Assembly (NCBI RefSeq): GCF_051014445.1
Contig: NW_027488368.1
Coordinates: forward strand, 7,564,001 to 7,628,000
DNA from: Colletes latitarsis
Lineage: Eukaryota; Arthropoda; Insecta; Hymenoptera; Colletidae
Direction: 5' to 3'
DNA length: 64,000 bases
Below, in pieces: positions 51,171 through 64,000 of the stretch. The translations under genes were made by a program, and so were the position numbers. The notes under the pieces are model-generated. The model had not been told where the DNA came from. It searched no databases and saw only the letters and a list, made by a program, of their open reading frames with translations. Position 1 is the stretch's first letter, and each line of letters starts with the position of its first letter.

Positions 51171-54100
51171 TCACGTAGTAATGTGGTACCACACTGAAAC
51201 AGTCGATTAAACCAGGTTTCGATCAATATTTTTGAGGATAACGCATGTTAGGTCTAGGTTAGGCCTGGGATTTTCACGCATCAGTCTCATACTTTCGCAT
51301 CCTTCACATACTTGTTGAACGGATCCTGGGTTTTTTCTGGTTTGGATCACGTAGTAATGTGGGACCACACTGAAACAGCCGATTAAACCTGGTCTTGATA
51401 AATATTTTAGAGGACAACGCATGTTAGGTCTGGGTTAGGTCTAGGATTTGCCCTCATCAGGCTCATACTTTCGCATATTTCTCATACTTCATGGCTAGAT
51501 CCTGGGCTTTTTCTGGATTGTATCACGTAGTAATGTGGTACCACGCTGAAACAGTCAATTAAACCTGGTTTCGATCAATATTTTAGAGGATAACGCATGT
51601 CAGGTCTAGGTTAGGCCTGGGATTTTCACGCATCAGCCTCACACTTTCGCATTCTTCACATACTTGTTGAACGGATCCTGGGTTTTTTCTGGTTTGGATC
51701 ACGTAGTAATGTGGGACCACAGTGAAACAGCCGATTAAACCTGGTTTCGATTAATATTTTTGAGGGTAGCGCATGTTAGGTCTGGGATAGATCAGGGATT
51801 TGCCCTCATCAGGCTCATACTTTCGCAGTTTTAACATGCATGTTGACCTGATCGAGGGTTTTTTCTGCTTTGTATCACGTAGCAAAGTGGTACCTCACTA
51901 AAACAGTCAATTAAACCTGGTTTCGATGAATATTTTAGAGGATAACGAAAGTTATGTCTAGTTTAGGCCTGGGATTTGCCCTCATCAGACTCATACTTTC
52001 GCATATTTCACATACTTGTTGAACAGATCCTGGGTTTTTTTCTGGTTTGTATCACGTAGTAATGTGGTACCACACTGAAACAGTCGATTAAACCTGGTTT
52101 CGATCTATATTTTTGAGGATAACGCATGTTGGGTCTAGGTTAGGCCGAGGATTTTCACTCATCAGACTCATACCTTCGCATTCTTCACATACTTGTTGAA
52201 CGGATCCTGGGTTTTTACTGGTTTGTATCACGTAGTAATGTGGTACCACACTGAAACAGTCAATTAAACCTGGTTTCGATCAATATTTTAGAGAATAATT
52301 CCTGTTAGGTCTAGGTTAGGTCTGGGATTTGCTCTCATCAGGCTCATTCTTTCGCATATTTCTCATACTTGATGTCTAGATCCTGGACTTTTTCTGGATT
52401 GCATCACGTAGTAATGAAGTACAACACTGAGACAGTCAATTAAGCCTGGTTTCCATCAATATTTTACAGGACACCGCATGTTAGGTCTAGGTTAGGCCTG
52501 GGATTTGCCCTCATCAGGGTCATACTTTCGCAGTTTTAACATACATGTTGACCTGATCGAGGGTTTTTTCCGCTTTGGATCACGTAGTAAAGTGGTACCA
52601 CACGGAAGCAGTCCATTAAACCCGGTTTGGATCAATATTTTAGAGGATAACGCATGTTAGGTTTGGGTTATGTCTAGGATTTGCCCTCATCAGGCTCATA
52701 CTTTCGCATATTTCTCATACTTCATGGCTAGATCCTGGGCTTTTTCTGGATCGCATCACGTAGGAATGAAGTACAACACTGAAACAGTCAATTAAACCTG
52801 GTTTCGATAAATATTTTAGAGAATAATTCATGCTAGGTCTAGGTTAGGCCTGGGATTTGCCCTCATCAGGGTCATACTTTCGCAGTTCTAACATACATGT
52901 TGACATGATCGAGGGTTTTTTCTGCTTTGGATCACGTAGTAAAGTGGTACCACACTGAAACAGTCCTCTAAACCTGGTTTGGATCAATATTTTAGAGGAT
53001 AACGCAAGTTTGGTCTGGGATAGGTCTGGGATTTGCCCTCATCAGACTCATGCTTTCGCATTCTTCAGATACTTGTTGAACGGATCCTGGGTTTCTTCTG
53101 GTATGGTTCACGTAGTAATGTGGTACCACACTGAGACAAACAATTAAACCAGGTCTTGATAAATATTTTAGATGATAACGCATGTTACGTCTGGGTTAGG
53201 TCTAGGATTTGGCCTCATCAGGCTCATACTTTCGCACATTTCTTATACTTCATGGATAGATCCTGGGCTATTTTCTGGTTTGGACCACATAGTAATGTGG
53301 TACCACACTGACACAGTCGATTAAACCAGGTTTCGATCAACATTCTTGAGGATAACGCATGTTAGGTCTAGGTAAGTCCTGGGATTTTCACTCATCAGAC
53401 TCATTCTTTCGCATTCTTCACATACCTGTTGAACGGTTCCTGGGTTTTTTCTGGTTTGGATCACGTAGTAATGTGGGACCACACTGAAGCAATCAATTAA
53501 ACCTGGTCTTGATAAATATTTTAGAGGATAACGCATGTTAGGTCTGGGTTAGGTCTAGGATTTGCTCTCGTCAGGCTCATACTTTCGCATATTTCTCATA
53601 CTTGATGGCTAGATCCTTGGCTTTTTCTGGATTGCATCACGTAGTAATGAAGTACAACACTGAAACAATCAATTAAACCTGGTTTCCATCAATATCTTAG
53701 AGGACAACGCAAGTTAGGTCTGGGATAGGTCTGGGATTTGCCCTCATCAGACTCATACGTTCGCGTTTTTCACATACTTGTTGAACGGATCCTGGGTTTT
53801 TTCTGGTTTGGATCACGTAGTAATGTGGTACCATACTGAAACATTCAAATAAACCAGGTCTTGATAAATATTTTAGATGATAACGCATGTTAGGTCTGGG
53901 TTAGGTCTAGGATTTGCCCTTATCAGGCTCATACTTTCGCATATTTCTCATACTTGATGGCTAGATCTTGGGCTATTTCTGGATTGGATCACGTAGTAAT
54001 GTGGTACCACACTGAAACAGTCAATTAAACCTGGTTTCGATCAATATTTTAGAGGATAATGGAAGTTAGGTCTGGGATAGGTCTGGGATTTGCCCACATC

Positions 54101-54285
54101 AGGGTCATACTTTCGCATTTTTCACATACTTGTTGAACAGATCCTGGGTTTTTTCTGGTATGGATCACGTAGTAATGTGGTACCACACTGAAACATTCAA
54201 ATAAACCAGGTCTTGATAAATATTTTAGAGGATAACGCATGTTAGGTTTGGGTTAGGTCTAGGATTTGCCCACATCAGGCTCATA
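51171..54285. repeat. Mixed satellite block without a close tandem partner
   Basis: About 17-18 monomers of E, G, ATTCTTCACATAC and GTTTTTCACATAC types. Parts near 53560-54240 resemble 57430-58110 at an offset of about 3,871 bp (GATAACGC with TAGATGATAACGC, AATAAACCAGGTC, CATCAGGGTC). The monomer at about 53340-53520 resembles 58268-58448. No gene or unrelated DNA is seen. Confidence 0.7.
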
Positions 54286-55640
54286 CTTTCGCAGTTTTAA
54301 CATGCATGTTGACCTGTTCGGGGGTTTTTTCAACTTTGGATCACGTAATAAAGTTGTGCCGCAACCAAAACAGTCAATTAAACCTGGTTTCGATCAATAT
54401 TTGAGAGGATAACGAAAGTTATGTCTAGTTTAGGCCTGGGATTTGCCCTCATCACACTCATACTTTCGCATACTTCACATACTTGTTGAACAGATCCTGG
54501 GTTTTTTTCTGGTTTGGATCACGTAGTAATGTGGTACCACACTGAAACAGACGATTAAACCTGGTTTCGATCAATATTTTACAGGACAACGCATGCTAGG
54601 TCTAGGTTAGGCCTGGCATTTGCCCTCATCAGGGTTATACTTTCGCAGTTTTAACATACATGTTGACCTGATCGAGGGTTTTGTCCGCTTTGGATCACGT
54701 AGTAAAGTGGTACCACACTGAAGCAGTCCATTAAACCCGGTTTGGATCAATATTTTAGAGGATAACGCATGTTAGGTTTGGGTTAGGTCTAGGATTTGCC
54801 CTCATCATGCTCATAGTTTCGCATATTTCTCATACTTCATGGCTAGATCCTGGGCTTTTTCTGGATTGCATCACGTAGTAATGAAGTACAACACTGGAAC
54901 AGTCAATTAAACCTGGTTTCCATCAATATTTTAGAGGACAACGCATGTTAGGTCTAGGTTAGGCCTGGGATTTGCCCTCATCAGAGTCATACTTTCGCAG
55001 TTTTAACATACATGTTGACCAGATCGAGGGTTTTTTCCGCTTTGGATCACGTAGTAAAGTGGTACCACACTGAAGCAGTCCACTAAACCCGGTTTGGATC
55101 AATATTTTAGAGGATAACGCATGTTAGGTTTGGGTTAGGTCTAGGATTTGCCCACATCAGGCTCATACTTTCGCATATTTCTCATACTTCATGGCTAGAT
55201 CCTGGGCTTTTTCTGGATTGTATCACGTAGTAATGTGGTACCACGCTGAAACAGTCAATTAAACCTGGTTTCGATCAATATTTTAGAGGATAACGCAAGT
55301 TAGGTCTGGGATAGGTCTGGGATTCGCCCTCATCAGGCTCATACTTTCGCGTTTTTCACATACTTGTTGAACTGATCCTGGGCTTTTTCTGGATTGCATC
55401 ACGCAGTAATGAAGTACAACACTGAAACAGTCAATTAAACCTGGTTTCCATCAATATCTTAGAGGACAACGCAAGTTTGGTCTGGGATAGGTCTGGGATT
55501 TGCCCTCATCAGACTCATACGTTCGCGTTTTTCACATACTTGTTGAACGGATCCTGGGTTTTTTCTGGTTTGGATCACGCAGTAATGTGGTACCACACTG
55601 AAACATTCAGTTAAACCTGGTCTTGATAAGTATTTTTGAG
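54286..55640. repeat. Fragment of a third 3,525-type unit
   Basis: Matches 46185-47535 of copy 1 at an offset of 8,105 bp, beginning inside CATACTTTCGCAGTTTTAAC. The upstream half of that monomer is of a different type (GGTTTGGGTTAGG), so the monomer is a hybrid. It lacks changes common to both 3,525-bp copies: it has TTTCGCATATTTC for TTTCGTATATTTC, TATTTTAGAGG for TATTTTGGAGG and GGTACCACGCTG for GGTACCGCGCTG. It is therefore an older relative rather than part of the recent duplication. Confidence 0.85.
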
Positions 55641-58600
55641 GACAACGCAAGTTAGGTCTGAGATAGGTCTGGGATTCGCCCTCATCAGGCTCATACTTTC
55701 GCACGCTTCACAGAATCGTTTAACAGATCCTGGGTTTTTTCTGGTTTTGATCACATAGTAATGTGGTACCACACTGAAACATTCAGTTAAACCTGGTCTT
55801 GATCAATATTTTAGAGGATAACGCATGTTAGGTTTGGGTTAGGTCTAGGATTTGCCCTCATCAGGCTCATACTTTCGCATTTTTCACATACTTGTTGAAC
55901 AGATCCTGGCTTTTTCTGGTTTGGATCGCGCAGTAATGTGGTATCACACTGAAACAGCCCACTAAACCTGGTTTCGATCAATATTTTAGAGGATAACGAA
56001 AGTTATGTGTAGGTTAGGCCTGGGATTTGCCCTCATGAGACTCATGCTTTCGCATTTTTCACATACTTGTTGAACAGATCCTGGGTTTTTTCTGGTATGG
56101 ATCACGTAGTAATGTGGTACCAAACTGAAACATTCAGTTAAACCTGGTCTTGATAAATATTTTTGAGGATAACGCATGTTAGGTCTGGGATAGGTCTGGG
56201 ATTCGCCCTCATCAGGCTCATACTTTCGCACACTTCACAGACTCGTTTAACAGATCCTGGGTTTTTTCTGGTTTGGTTCACGTAGTAATGTGGTACCACA
56301 CTGAAACATTCAGTTAAACCTGGTCTTGATCAATATTTTAGGGTATAACGCATGTTAGGTTTGGGTTAGGTCTAGGATTTCCCCTCATCAGGCTCATACT
56401 TTCGCATTTTTCACATACTTGTTGAACAGATCCTGGCTTTTTCTGGTTTGGATCGCGCAGTAATGTGGTACCACACTGAAACAGCCCACTAAACCTGGTT
56501 TCGATCAATATTTTAGAGGATAACGAAAGTTATGTCTAGGTTAGGCCTGGGATTTGCCCTCATCAGACTCATACGTTCGCGTTTTTCACATACTTGTTGA
56601 ACGGATCCTGGGTTTTTTCTGGTTTGGATCACGTAGTAATGTGGTACCACACTGAAACAGTCGATTAAACCAGGTTTCAATCAATATTCTTGAGGATAAC
56701 GCATGTTAGGTCTAGGTAAGGCCTGGGATTTTCACACACAGACTCATTCTTTCGCATTCTTCACATACCTGTTGAACGGATCCTAGGTTTTTTCTGGTTT
56801 GGATCACGTAGTAATGTGGTACCGCACTGAAACATTCAGTTAAACCTGGTCTTGATCAATATTTTAGAGGATAACGCATGTTAGGTGTGGGTTAGGTCTA
56901 GGATTTTCACTCATCAGACTCATACTTTCGCATTCTTCACATACTTGTTGAACGGATCCTGGGCTTTTTCTGGATTGCATCACGTAGTAATGAAGTACAA
57001 CACTGAAACAGTCAATTAAACCTGGTTTCCATCAATATCTTAGAGGACAACGCAAGTTAGGTCTGGGATAGGTCTGGGATTTGCCCTCATCAGACTCATA
57101 CTTTCGCATTCTTCACATACTTGTTGAACGGATCTTGGGTTTTTTCTGGTGTGGATCACGTAGTAATGTGGTACCACACTGATACAATCAATTAAACCTG
57201 GTCTTGATAAATATTTTAGAGGATAACGCATGTTAGGTCTCGGTTAGGTCTAGGATTTACCCTCATCAGGCTCATACTTTCGCATATTTCTCATACTTCA
57301 TGGCTGGATCCTGGGCTATTACTGGTTTGGATCACGTAGTAATGTGGTACCACACTGAAACAGTCAATTAAACCTGGTTTCAATCAATATTTTAGAGAAT
57401 AATTCATGTTAGGTCTGGGTTAGGTCTGGGATTTGCTCTCGTCAGGCTCATTCTTTCGCATATTTCTCGTACTTGATGGCTAGATCCTGGGCTTTTTCTG
57501 GATTGCATCACGTAGTAATGAAGTACAACACTGAAACAATCAATTAAACCTGGTTTCCATCAATATCTTAGAGGACAACGCAGGTTGGGTCTGGGATAGG
57601 TCTGGGATTTGCCCTCATCAGACTCATACGTTCGCGTTTTTCACATACTTGTCGAACGGATCCTGGGTTTTTTCTGGTTTGGATCACGCAGTAATGTGGT
57701 ACCACACCGAAACATTCAAATAAACCAGGTCTTGATAAATATTTTAGATGATAACGCATGTTAGGTCTGGGTTAGGTCTAGGATTTGCCCTCATCAGGCT
57801 CATACTTTCGCATATTTCTCATACTTCATGGCTAGATCCTGGGCTATTTCTGGATTGGATCACGTAGTAATGTGGTACCACACTGAAACAGTCACTTAAA
57901 CCTGGTTTCGATCAATATTTTAGAGGACAATGCAAGTTAGGTCTGGGATAGGTCTGGGATTTGCCCACATCAGGGTCATACTTTCGCATTTTTCACATAC
58001 TTGTTGAACGGATCCTGGGTTTTTTCTGGTATGGATCACGCAGTAATGTGGTACGACACTGAAACATTCAGTTAAACCTGGTCTCGATAAATATTTTTGA
58101 GGATAACGCATGCTAGGTCTGGGTTAGGTCTAGGATTTGCCCTCATCAGGCTCATACTTTCGCATATTTCTGATACTTCATGGATAGATCCTGGGCTATT
58201 TTCTGGTTTGGATCACATAGTAATGTGGTACCACACTGAAACAGTCGATTAAACCAGGTTTCGATCAATATTCTTGAGGATAACGCATGTTAGGTCTAGG
58301 TAAGGCCTGGGATTTTCACTCATCAGACTCATTCTTTCGCATTCTTCACATACGTGTTGAACGGATCCAGGGTTTTTTCTGGTTTGGATCACGTAGTAAT
58401 GTGGGACCGCACTGAAACAATCAATTAAACCTGGTCTTGATAAATATTTTAGAGGATAACGCATGTTAGGTCTGGGTTAGGTCTAGGATTTGCTCTCGTC
58501 AGGCTCATACTTTCGAATATTTCTCATACTTGATGGCTAGATCCTGGGCTTTTTCTAGATAGCATCTCGTAGTAATGAAGTACAACACTGAAACAGTCAA

Positions 58601-61600
58601 TTAAACCTGGTTTCCATCAATATCTTAGAGGACAACGCAAGTTAGGTCTGGGATAGGTCTGGGATTTGCCCTCATCAGACTCATACGTTCGCGTTTTTCA
58701 CATACTTGTTGAACGGATCCTGGGTTTTTTCAGGTTTGGATCACGTAGTAATGTGGTACCACACTGAAACATTCAAATAAACCAGGTCTTGATAAATATT
58801 TTAGAGGATAACGCATGTTAGGTTTGGGTTAGGTCTAGGATTTGCCCACATCAGGCTCATACTTTCGCATATTTCTCATACTTCATGGCTAGATCCGGGG
58901 CTGTTTCTGGATTGTATCACGTAGTAATGTGGTACCACGCTGAAACAGTCAATTAAACCTTGTTTCGATCAATATTTTAGAGGATAACGCAAGTTAGGTC
59001 TGGGATAGGTCTGGGATTCGCCCTCATCAGGCTCATACTTTCGCACAGTTCACAGACTTGCTTATCAGATCCTGGGTCTTTTCTGGTTTGGTTCACGTAG
59101 TAATGTGGTACCACACTGAAACATTCAGTTAAACCTGGTCTTGATAAATATTTTTGAGGATAACGCATGTTAGGTCTGGGATAGGTCTGGGATTCGCCCT
59201 CATCAGGCTCATACTTTCGCACACTTCACAGACTCGATTAACAGATCCTGGGTTTTTTCTGGTTTGGTTCACGTAGTAATGTGGTACCACACTGAAACAT
59301 TCAGTTAAACCTGGTCTTGATCAATATTTTAGAGGATAACGCATGTTAGGTTTGGGTTAGGTCTAGGATTTGCCCTCATCTGCCTCATACTTTCGCATTT
59401 TTCACATACTTGTTGAACAGATCCTGGCTTTTTCTGGTTTGGATCGCGCAGTAATGTGGTACCACACTGAAACAGCCCACTAAACCGGGTTTCGATCAAT
59501 ATTTTAGAGGATAACGAAAGTTATGTCTAGGTTAGGCCTGGGATTTGCCCGCATCAGACTCATGCTTTCGCATTTTTCACATACTTGTTGAACAGATCCT
59601 GGGTTTTTTCTGGTATGGATCACGTAGTAATGTGGTACTATACTGAAACATTCAGTTAAACCTGGTCTTGATAAATATTTTTGAGGATAACGCATGTTAG
59701 GTCCGGGTTAGGTCTAGGATTTGCCCTCTTCAGGCTCATACTTTCGCATATTTCTTATTCTTCATGGATAGATCCTGGGCTATTTTCTGGTTTGGATCAC
59801 ATAGTAATGTGGTACCACACTGAAACAGTTGATTAAACCTGCTTTCCATCAATATCTTGGAGGACAACGCAAGTTAGGTCTGGGATAGGTCTGGGATTTG
59901 CCCTCATGAGACTCATACGTTCGCGTTTTTCACATACTTGTTGAACGGATCCTGGGTTTTTTCTGGTTTGGATCACGTAGTAATGTGGTACCACACTGAA
60001 ACATTCAAATAAACCAGGTCTTGATAAATATTTCAGATGATAACGCATGTTAGGTCTGGGTTAGGTCTAGGATTTGCCCTCATCAGGCTCATACTTTCGC
60101 ATATTTGTCATACTTCATGGCTAGATCCTGGGCTATTTCTGGATTGGATCACGTAGTAATGTGGTACCACACTGAAACAGTCAATTTAACCTGGTTTCGA
60201 TCAATATTTTAGAGGACAATGCAAGTTAGGTCTGGGATAGGTCTGGGATTTGCCCACATCAGGGTCATACTTTCGCATTTTTCACATACTTGTTGAACAG
60301 ATCCTGGGTTTTTTCTGGTATGGATCACGCAGTAATGTGGTACCACACTGAAACATTCAGTTAAACCTGGTCTTGATAAATATTTTTGAGGATAACGCAT
60401 GTTAGGTCTGGGTTAGGTCTAGGATTTGCCCTAATCAGGCTCATACTTTCGCATATTTCTTATACTTCATGGATAGATCCTGGGTTTTTTTCTGGTTTGG
60501 ATCACGTAGTAATGTGGTACCACAGTGAAACAGTCGATTAAACCTGGTTTCGATCAATATTTTTGAGGATAACGCATGTTAGGTCTAGGTTAGGCCGAGG
60601 ATTTTCATTCATCAGACTCACACTTTCGCATTCTTCACATACTTGTTGAACGGATCCTGGGTTTTTACTGGTTTGGATCACGTAGTAATGTGGTACCACA
60701 CTGAAACAGTCAATTAAACCTGGTTTCGATCAATATTTTAGAGAATAATACATGTTAGGTCTAGGTTAGGTCTGGGATTTGCTCTCATCAGGCTCATTCT
60801 TTCGCATATTTCTCATACTTGATGTCTAGATCCTGGGCTTTTTCTGGATTGCATCACGTAGTAATGAAGTACAACACTGAAACAGTCAATTAAACCTGGT
60901 TTCCATCAATATCTTAGAGGACAACGCAAGTTAGGTCTGGGATAGGTCTGGGATTTGCCCTCATCAGACTCATACGTTCGCGTTTTTCACATACTTGTTG
61001 AACGGATCCTGGGTTTTTTCTGGTTTGGATCACGTAGTAATGTGGTACCACACTGAAACATTCAAATAAACCAGGTCTTGATAAATATTTTAGAGGATAA
61101 CGCATGTTAGGTTTGGGTTAGGTCTAGGATTTGCCCACATCAGGCTCATACTTTCGCATATTTCTCATACTTCATGGCTAGATCCTGGGCTGTTTCTGGA
61201 TTGTATCACGTAGTAATGTGGTACCACGCTGAAACAGTCAATTAAACCTTGTTTCGATCAATATTTTAGAGGATAACGCAAGTTAGGTCTGGGATAGGTC
61301 TAGGATTTGCCCTCATCAGGCTCATACTTGCGCACACTTCTTATACTTCATGGATAGATCCTGGGCTATTTTCTGGTTTGGATCACACAGTAATGTGGTA
61401 CCACACTGAAACATTCAGTTTAACCTGGTCTTGATCAATGTTTTAGAGGATAACGCATGTTAGGTTTGGGTTAGGTCTAGGATTTGCCCTCATCAGGCTC
61501 ATGCTTTCGCATTTTTCACATACTTGTTGAACAGATCCTGGGTTTTTTCTGGTATGGATCACGTAGTAATGTGGTACCATACTGAAACATTCAGTTAAAC

Positions 61601-64000
61601 CTGGTCTTGATAAATATTTTTGAGGATAACGCATGTTAGGTCTGGGATAGGTCTGGGATTCGCCCTCATCAGGCTCATACTTTCGCACACTTCACAGACT
61701 CGTTTAACAGATCCTGGGTTTTTTCTGGTTTGGTTCACGTAGTAATGTGGTATCACACTGAAACATTCAGTTAAACCTGGTCTTGATCAATATTTTAGAG
61801 GATAACGCATGTTAGGTTTGGGTTAGGTCTAGGATTTGCCCTCATCAGGCTCATACTTTCGCATTTTTCACATACTTGTTGAACAGATCCTGGCTTTTTC
61901 TGGTTTGGATCGCGCAGTAATGTGGTACCACACTGAAACAGCCCACTAAACCTGGTTTCGATCAATATTTTAGAGGATAACGAAAGTTATGTCTAGGTTA
62001 GGCCTGGGATTTGCCCTCATCAGACTCATGCGTTCGCGTTTTTCACATACTTGTTGAACGCATCCTGGGTTTTTTCTGGTTTGGATCACATAGCAATGTG
62101 GTACCACACTGAAACATTCAAATAAACCAGGTCTTGATAAATATTTTAGATGATAACGCATGTTAGGTCTGGGATAGGTCTAGGATTTGCCCTCATCAGG
62201 GTCATACTTTCGCAATTTTCGCATACTTGTTGAACAGATCCTGGCTTTTTCTGGTTTGGATCGGGCAGTAATGTGGTACCACACTGAAACAGCCCACTAA
62301 ACCTGGTTCCGATCAATATTTTAGAGGATAACGAAAGTTATGTCTAGGTTAGGCCTGGGATTTGCCCTCATCAGACACATTCTTTCGCATTCTTCACATA
62401 CTTGTTGAGCGGATCCTCGGTTTTTTCTGGTTTGGATCACGTAGTAATGTGGGACCACACTGAAACAATCAATTAAACCTGGTCTTGATAAATATTTTAG
62501 AGGATATCGCATGTTAGGTCTGGGTTAGGTCTAGGATTTGCCCTCATCAGGCTCATACTTTCGCATATTTCTCATACTTCATGGCTAGATCCTGGGCTTT
62601 TTCTGGATTGCATCACGTAGTAATGAAGTACAACACTGAAACAGTCAATTAAACCTGGTTTCGATAAATATTTTACAGAATAATTCATGTTAGGTCTAGG
62701 TTAGGCCTAGGATTTGCCCTCATCAGGGTCATACTTTCGCAGTTCTAACATACGTGTTGACCTGATCGAGGGTTCTTTCTGCTTTGGATCACGTAGTAAA
62801 GTGGTACCACACTGAAACAGTACACTAAACCTGGTTTCGATCAATATTTTAGAGGATAACGAAAGTTATGTATAGGTTAGGCCTGGGATTTGCTCTCATC
62901 AGACTCATGCTCTCGCATTTTTCACATACTTGTTGAACAGATCCTGGGTTGTTTCTGGTATGGATCACGTAGTAATGTGGTACCATACTGAAACATTCAA
63001 ATAAACCTGGTCTTGATAAATATTTTAGAGGATAACGCATGTTAGGTTTGGGTTAGGTCTGGGATTTGCCCACATCAGGCTCATATTTTCGCATATTTCT
63101 CATACTTCATGGCTAGATCCTGGGCTGTTTCTGGATTGTATCACGTAGTAATGTGGTACCACGCTGAAACAGTCAATTAAACCTGGTTTGGATCAATATT
63201 TTAGAGGATAACGCAAGTTAGGTCTGGGATAGGTCTGGGATTCGCCCTCATCAGGCTCATACTTTCGCGTTTTTCACATACTTGTTGAACTGATCCTGGG
63301 TTTTGTCTGGTTTGGATCACGTAGCAATTTGGTACAACACTGAAACAGTCGATTGAACCTGGTTTCGATCAATATTTTAGAGGATAACGCAAGTTTGGTC
63401 TGGGATAGGTCTGGGATTTGACCTCATCAGGCTCATACTTTCGCGTTTTTCACATACTTGTTGAACAGATCCTGGGTTTTTTCTGGTTTGAGTCACGTAG
63501 TAATGTGGTACCACACTGAAAGAGTCGATTAAACCAGGTTTCGATCAATATTTTTGAGGATAACGCATGTTAGGTCCAGGTTAGGCCAAGGATTTTCACT
63601 CATCAGACTCATACTTTCGCATTCTTCACATACTTGTTGAACGGATCCTGGGCTTTTTCTGGATTGCATCACGTAGTAATGAAGTACAACACTGAAACAG
63701 TCAATTAAACCTGGTTTCGATAAATATTTTAGAGAATAATTCATGTTAGGTCTAGGTTAGGCCTGGGATTTGCCCTCATCAGACTCATGCTTTCGCATTT
63801 TTCACAGACTCGTTTAACAGATCCTGGGTCTTTTCTGGTTTGGTTCACGTAGTAATGTGGTACCACACTGAAACATTCAGTTAAACCTGGTCTTGATCAA
63901 TATTTTAGGGTATAACGCATGTTAGGTTTGGGTTAGGTCTAGGATTTGTCCTCATCAGGCTCATACTTTCGCATTTTTCACATACTTGTTGAACAGATCC
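55641..64000. repeat. Right satellite domain with locally spread variants
   Basis: About 47 monomers. A recurring series joins a CACAGACTCG(T/A)TTAACAG monomer, a monomer with ATCCTGGCTTTTTCTGG and ATCGCGCAG, and one starting GGATAACGAAAGTTATG. ATCCTGGCTTTTT occurs at 55903, 56430, 59421, 61887 and 62238 (steps of 527, 2,991, 2,466 and 351 bp). Another series at 57750-58110 recurs at +2,289 bp. The arrangement is patchy rather than a clean tandem duplication, and the window ends mid-monomer. No gene is seen. Confidence 0.75.

Larger units (their letters stand above)
1..64000. repeat. Satellite DNA array, ~176-bp monomer, head-to-tail
   Basis: The entire window is a tandem array with a period of about 176 bp (roughly 363 copies). 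The anchors AGGATAACGC, CATACTTTCGC, ATCACGTAGTAATG and TTAAACCTGG recur in the same order and orientation from end to end. I found no inverted monomer, no unrelated insertion and no array edge. Spacing of homologous anchors supports the period: 43 monomers span 7,567 bp, 20 span 3,525 bp and 13 span 2,288 bp. Monomers differ by substitutions, T-run length changes and a few small indels. The unit is about nucleosome-sized, as in many centromeric or heterochromatic satellites, so structural heterochromatin is the inferred role. The family is not one I recognise. Arthropod origin is only suggested, by the TTAGG-like words. Confidence 0.97.

Noticed and set aside
3343..63744. About 80 small minus-strand open frames, 63-97 codons, most beginning MRYPLKYL and ending TCVIL
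   Set aside because: They are repeated readings of the satellite, each spanning one monomer plus 16 bp or more. The 176-bp period shifts the frame at each monomer, T-run length changes would break it, and alternative subfamilies carry a stop. No known domain, start context or gene structure is evident.
1..64000. CRISPR-like array
   Set aside because: Repeats are directly contiguous 176-bp units with no unique spacers, and the variable part falls into a few shared cassettes rather than unique sequences.
1..64000. CENP-B box
   Set aside because: Monomers contain TTCG (in TTTCGATC and TTTCGCAT), but the spaced A and CGGG needed for the core pattern do not follow on either strand in the examples checked.

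Overview
The whole window is one uninterrupted, head-to-tail array of tandem satellite DNA. The monomer is about 176 bp, so the 64 kb hold roughly 363 copies, all in the same orientation and running off both ends. I see no recognisable protein-coding gene, tRNA, rRNA, CRISPR array, transposon or unique spacer. A long homogeneous array of about 176-bp, nucleosome-sized monomers points to eukaryotic constitutive heterochromatin (centromeric, pericentromeric or subtelomeric). Each monomer opens with one or two TTAGG-like words, which resemble the arthropod telomere repeat and the TAGGTTAGG-rich repeats common in insect genomes. An arthropod source is therefore a weak inference; I do not recognise the satellite by name.

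A typical monomer, read from the conserved AGGATAACGC, has these parts in order: a G-rich doublet of about 11 bp (TAGGTCTGGGA-like, twice); a CTCATCAGRCTCATACTTTCGC segment; a variable middle of about 50 bp that defines subfamilies; a T-run followed by CTGGTTTGGATCACGTAG; a palindrome centred on GGTACC; and an AT-rich tail (TTAAACCTGGTTTCGATCAATATTTTAG). At least five middle cassettes are shuffled along the array.

There is clear higher-order structure of several ages. From left to right: a diverged flank (1-4320); a 7,567-bp (43-monomer) tandem duplication (4321-11887 and 11888-19454) with a nested 881-bp 5-monomer duplication; a 2,993/3,171-bp pair (20195-26358) and a rearranged third copy (27291-28775); a block built on 1,056-bp and 2,288-bp repeats (30735-36626); a 703-bp pair (36627-38032); segments 1,409 bp apart (38190-40585); a segment shared with a locus 14.4 kb upstream (40600-41520); a 3,525-bp 20-monomer tandem duplication (44121-51170) with a fragmentary third copy at 54286-55640; and a right-hand domain rich in its own variants (55641-64000).

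The short open frames in the window (63-97 codons) all lie on the minus strand. They arise because one minus-strand frame of certain monomer subfamilies happens to lack stops, and they are not annotated as genes. The informative biology is the fine record of unequal exchange, slippage and local homogenisation, plus a possible protein-binding palindrome repeated with each monomer.
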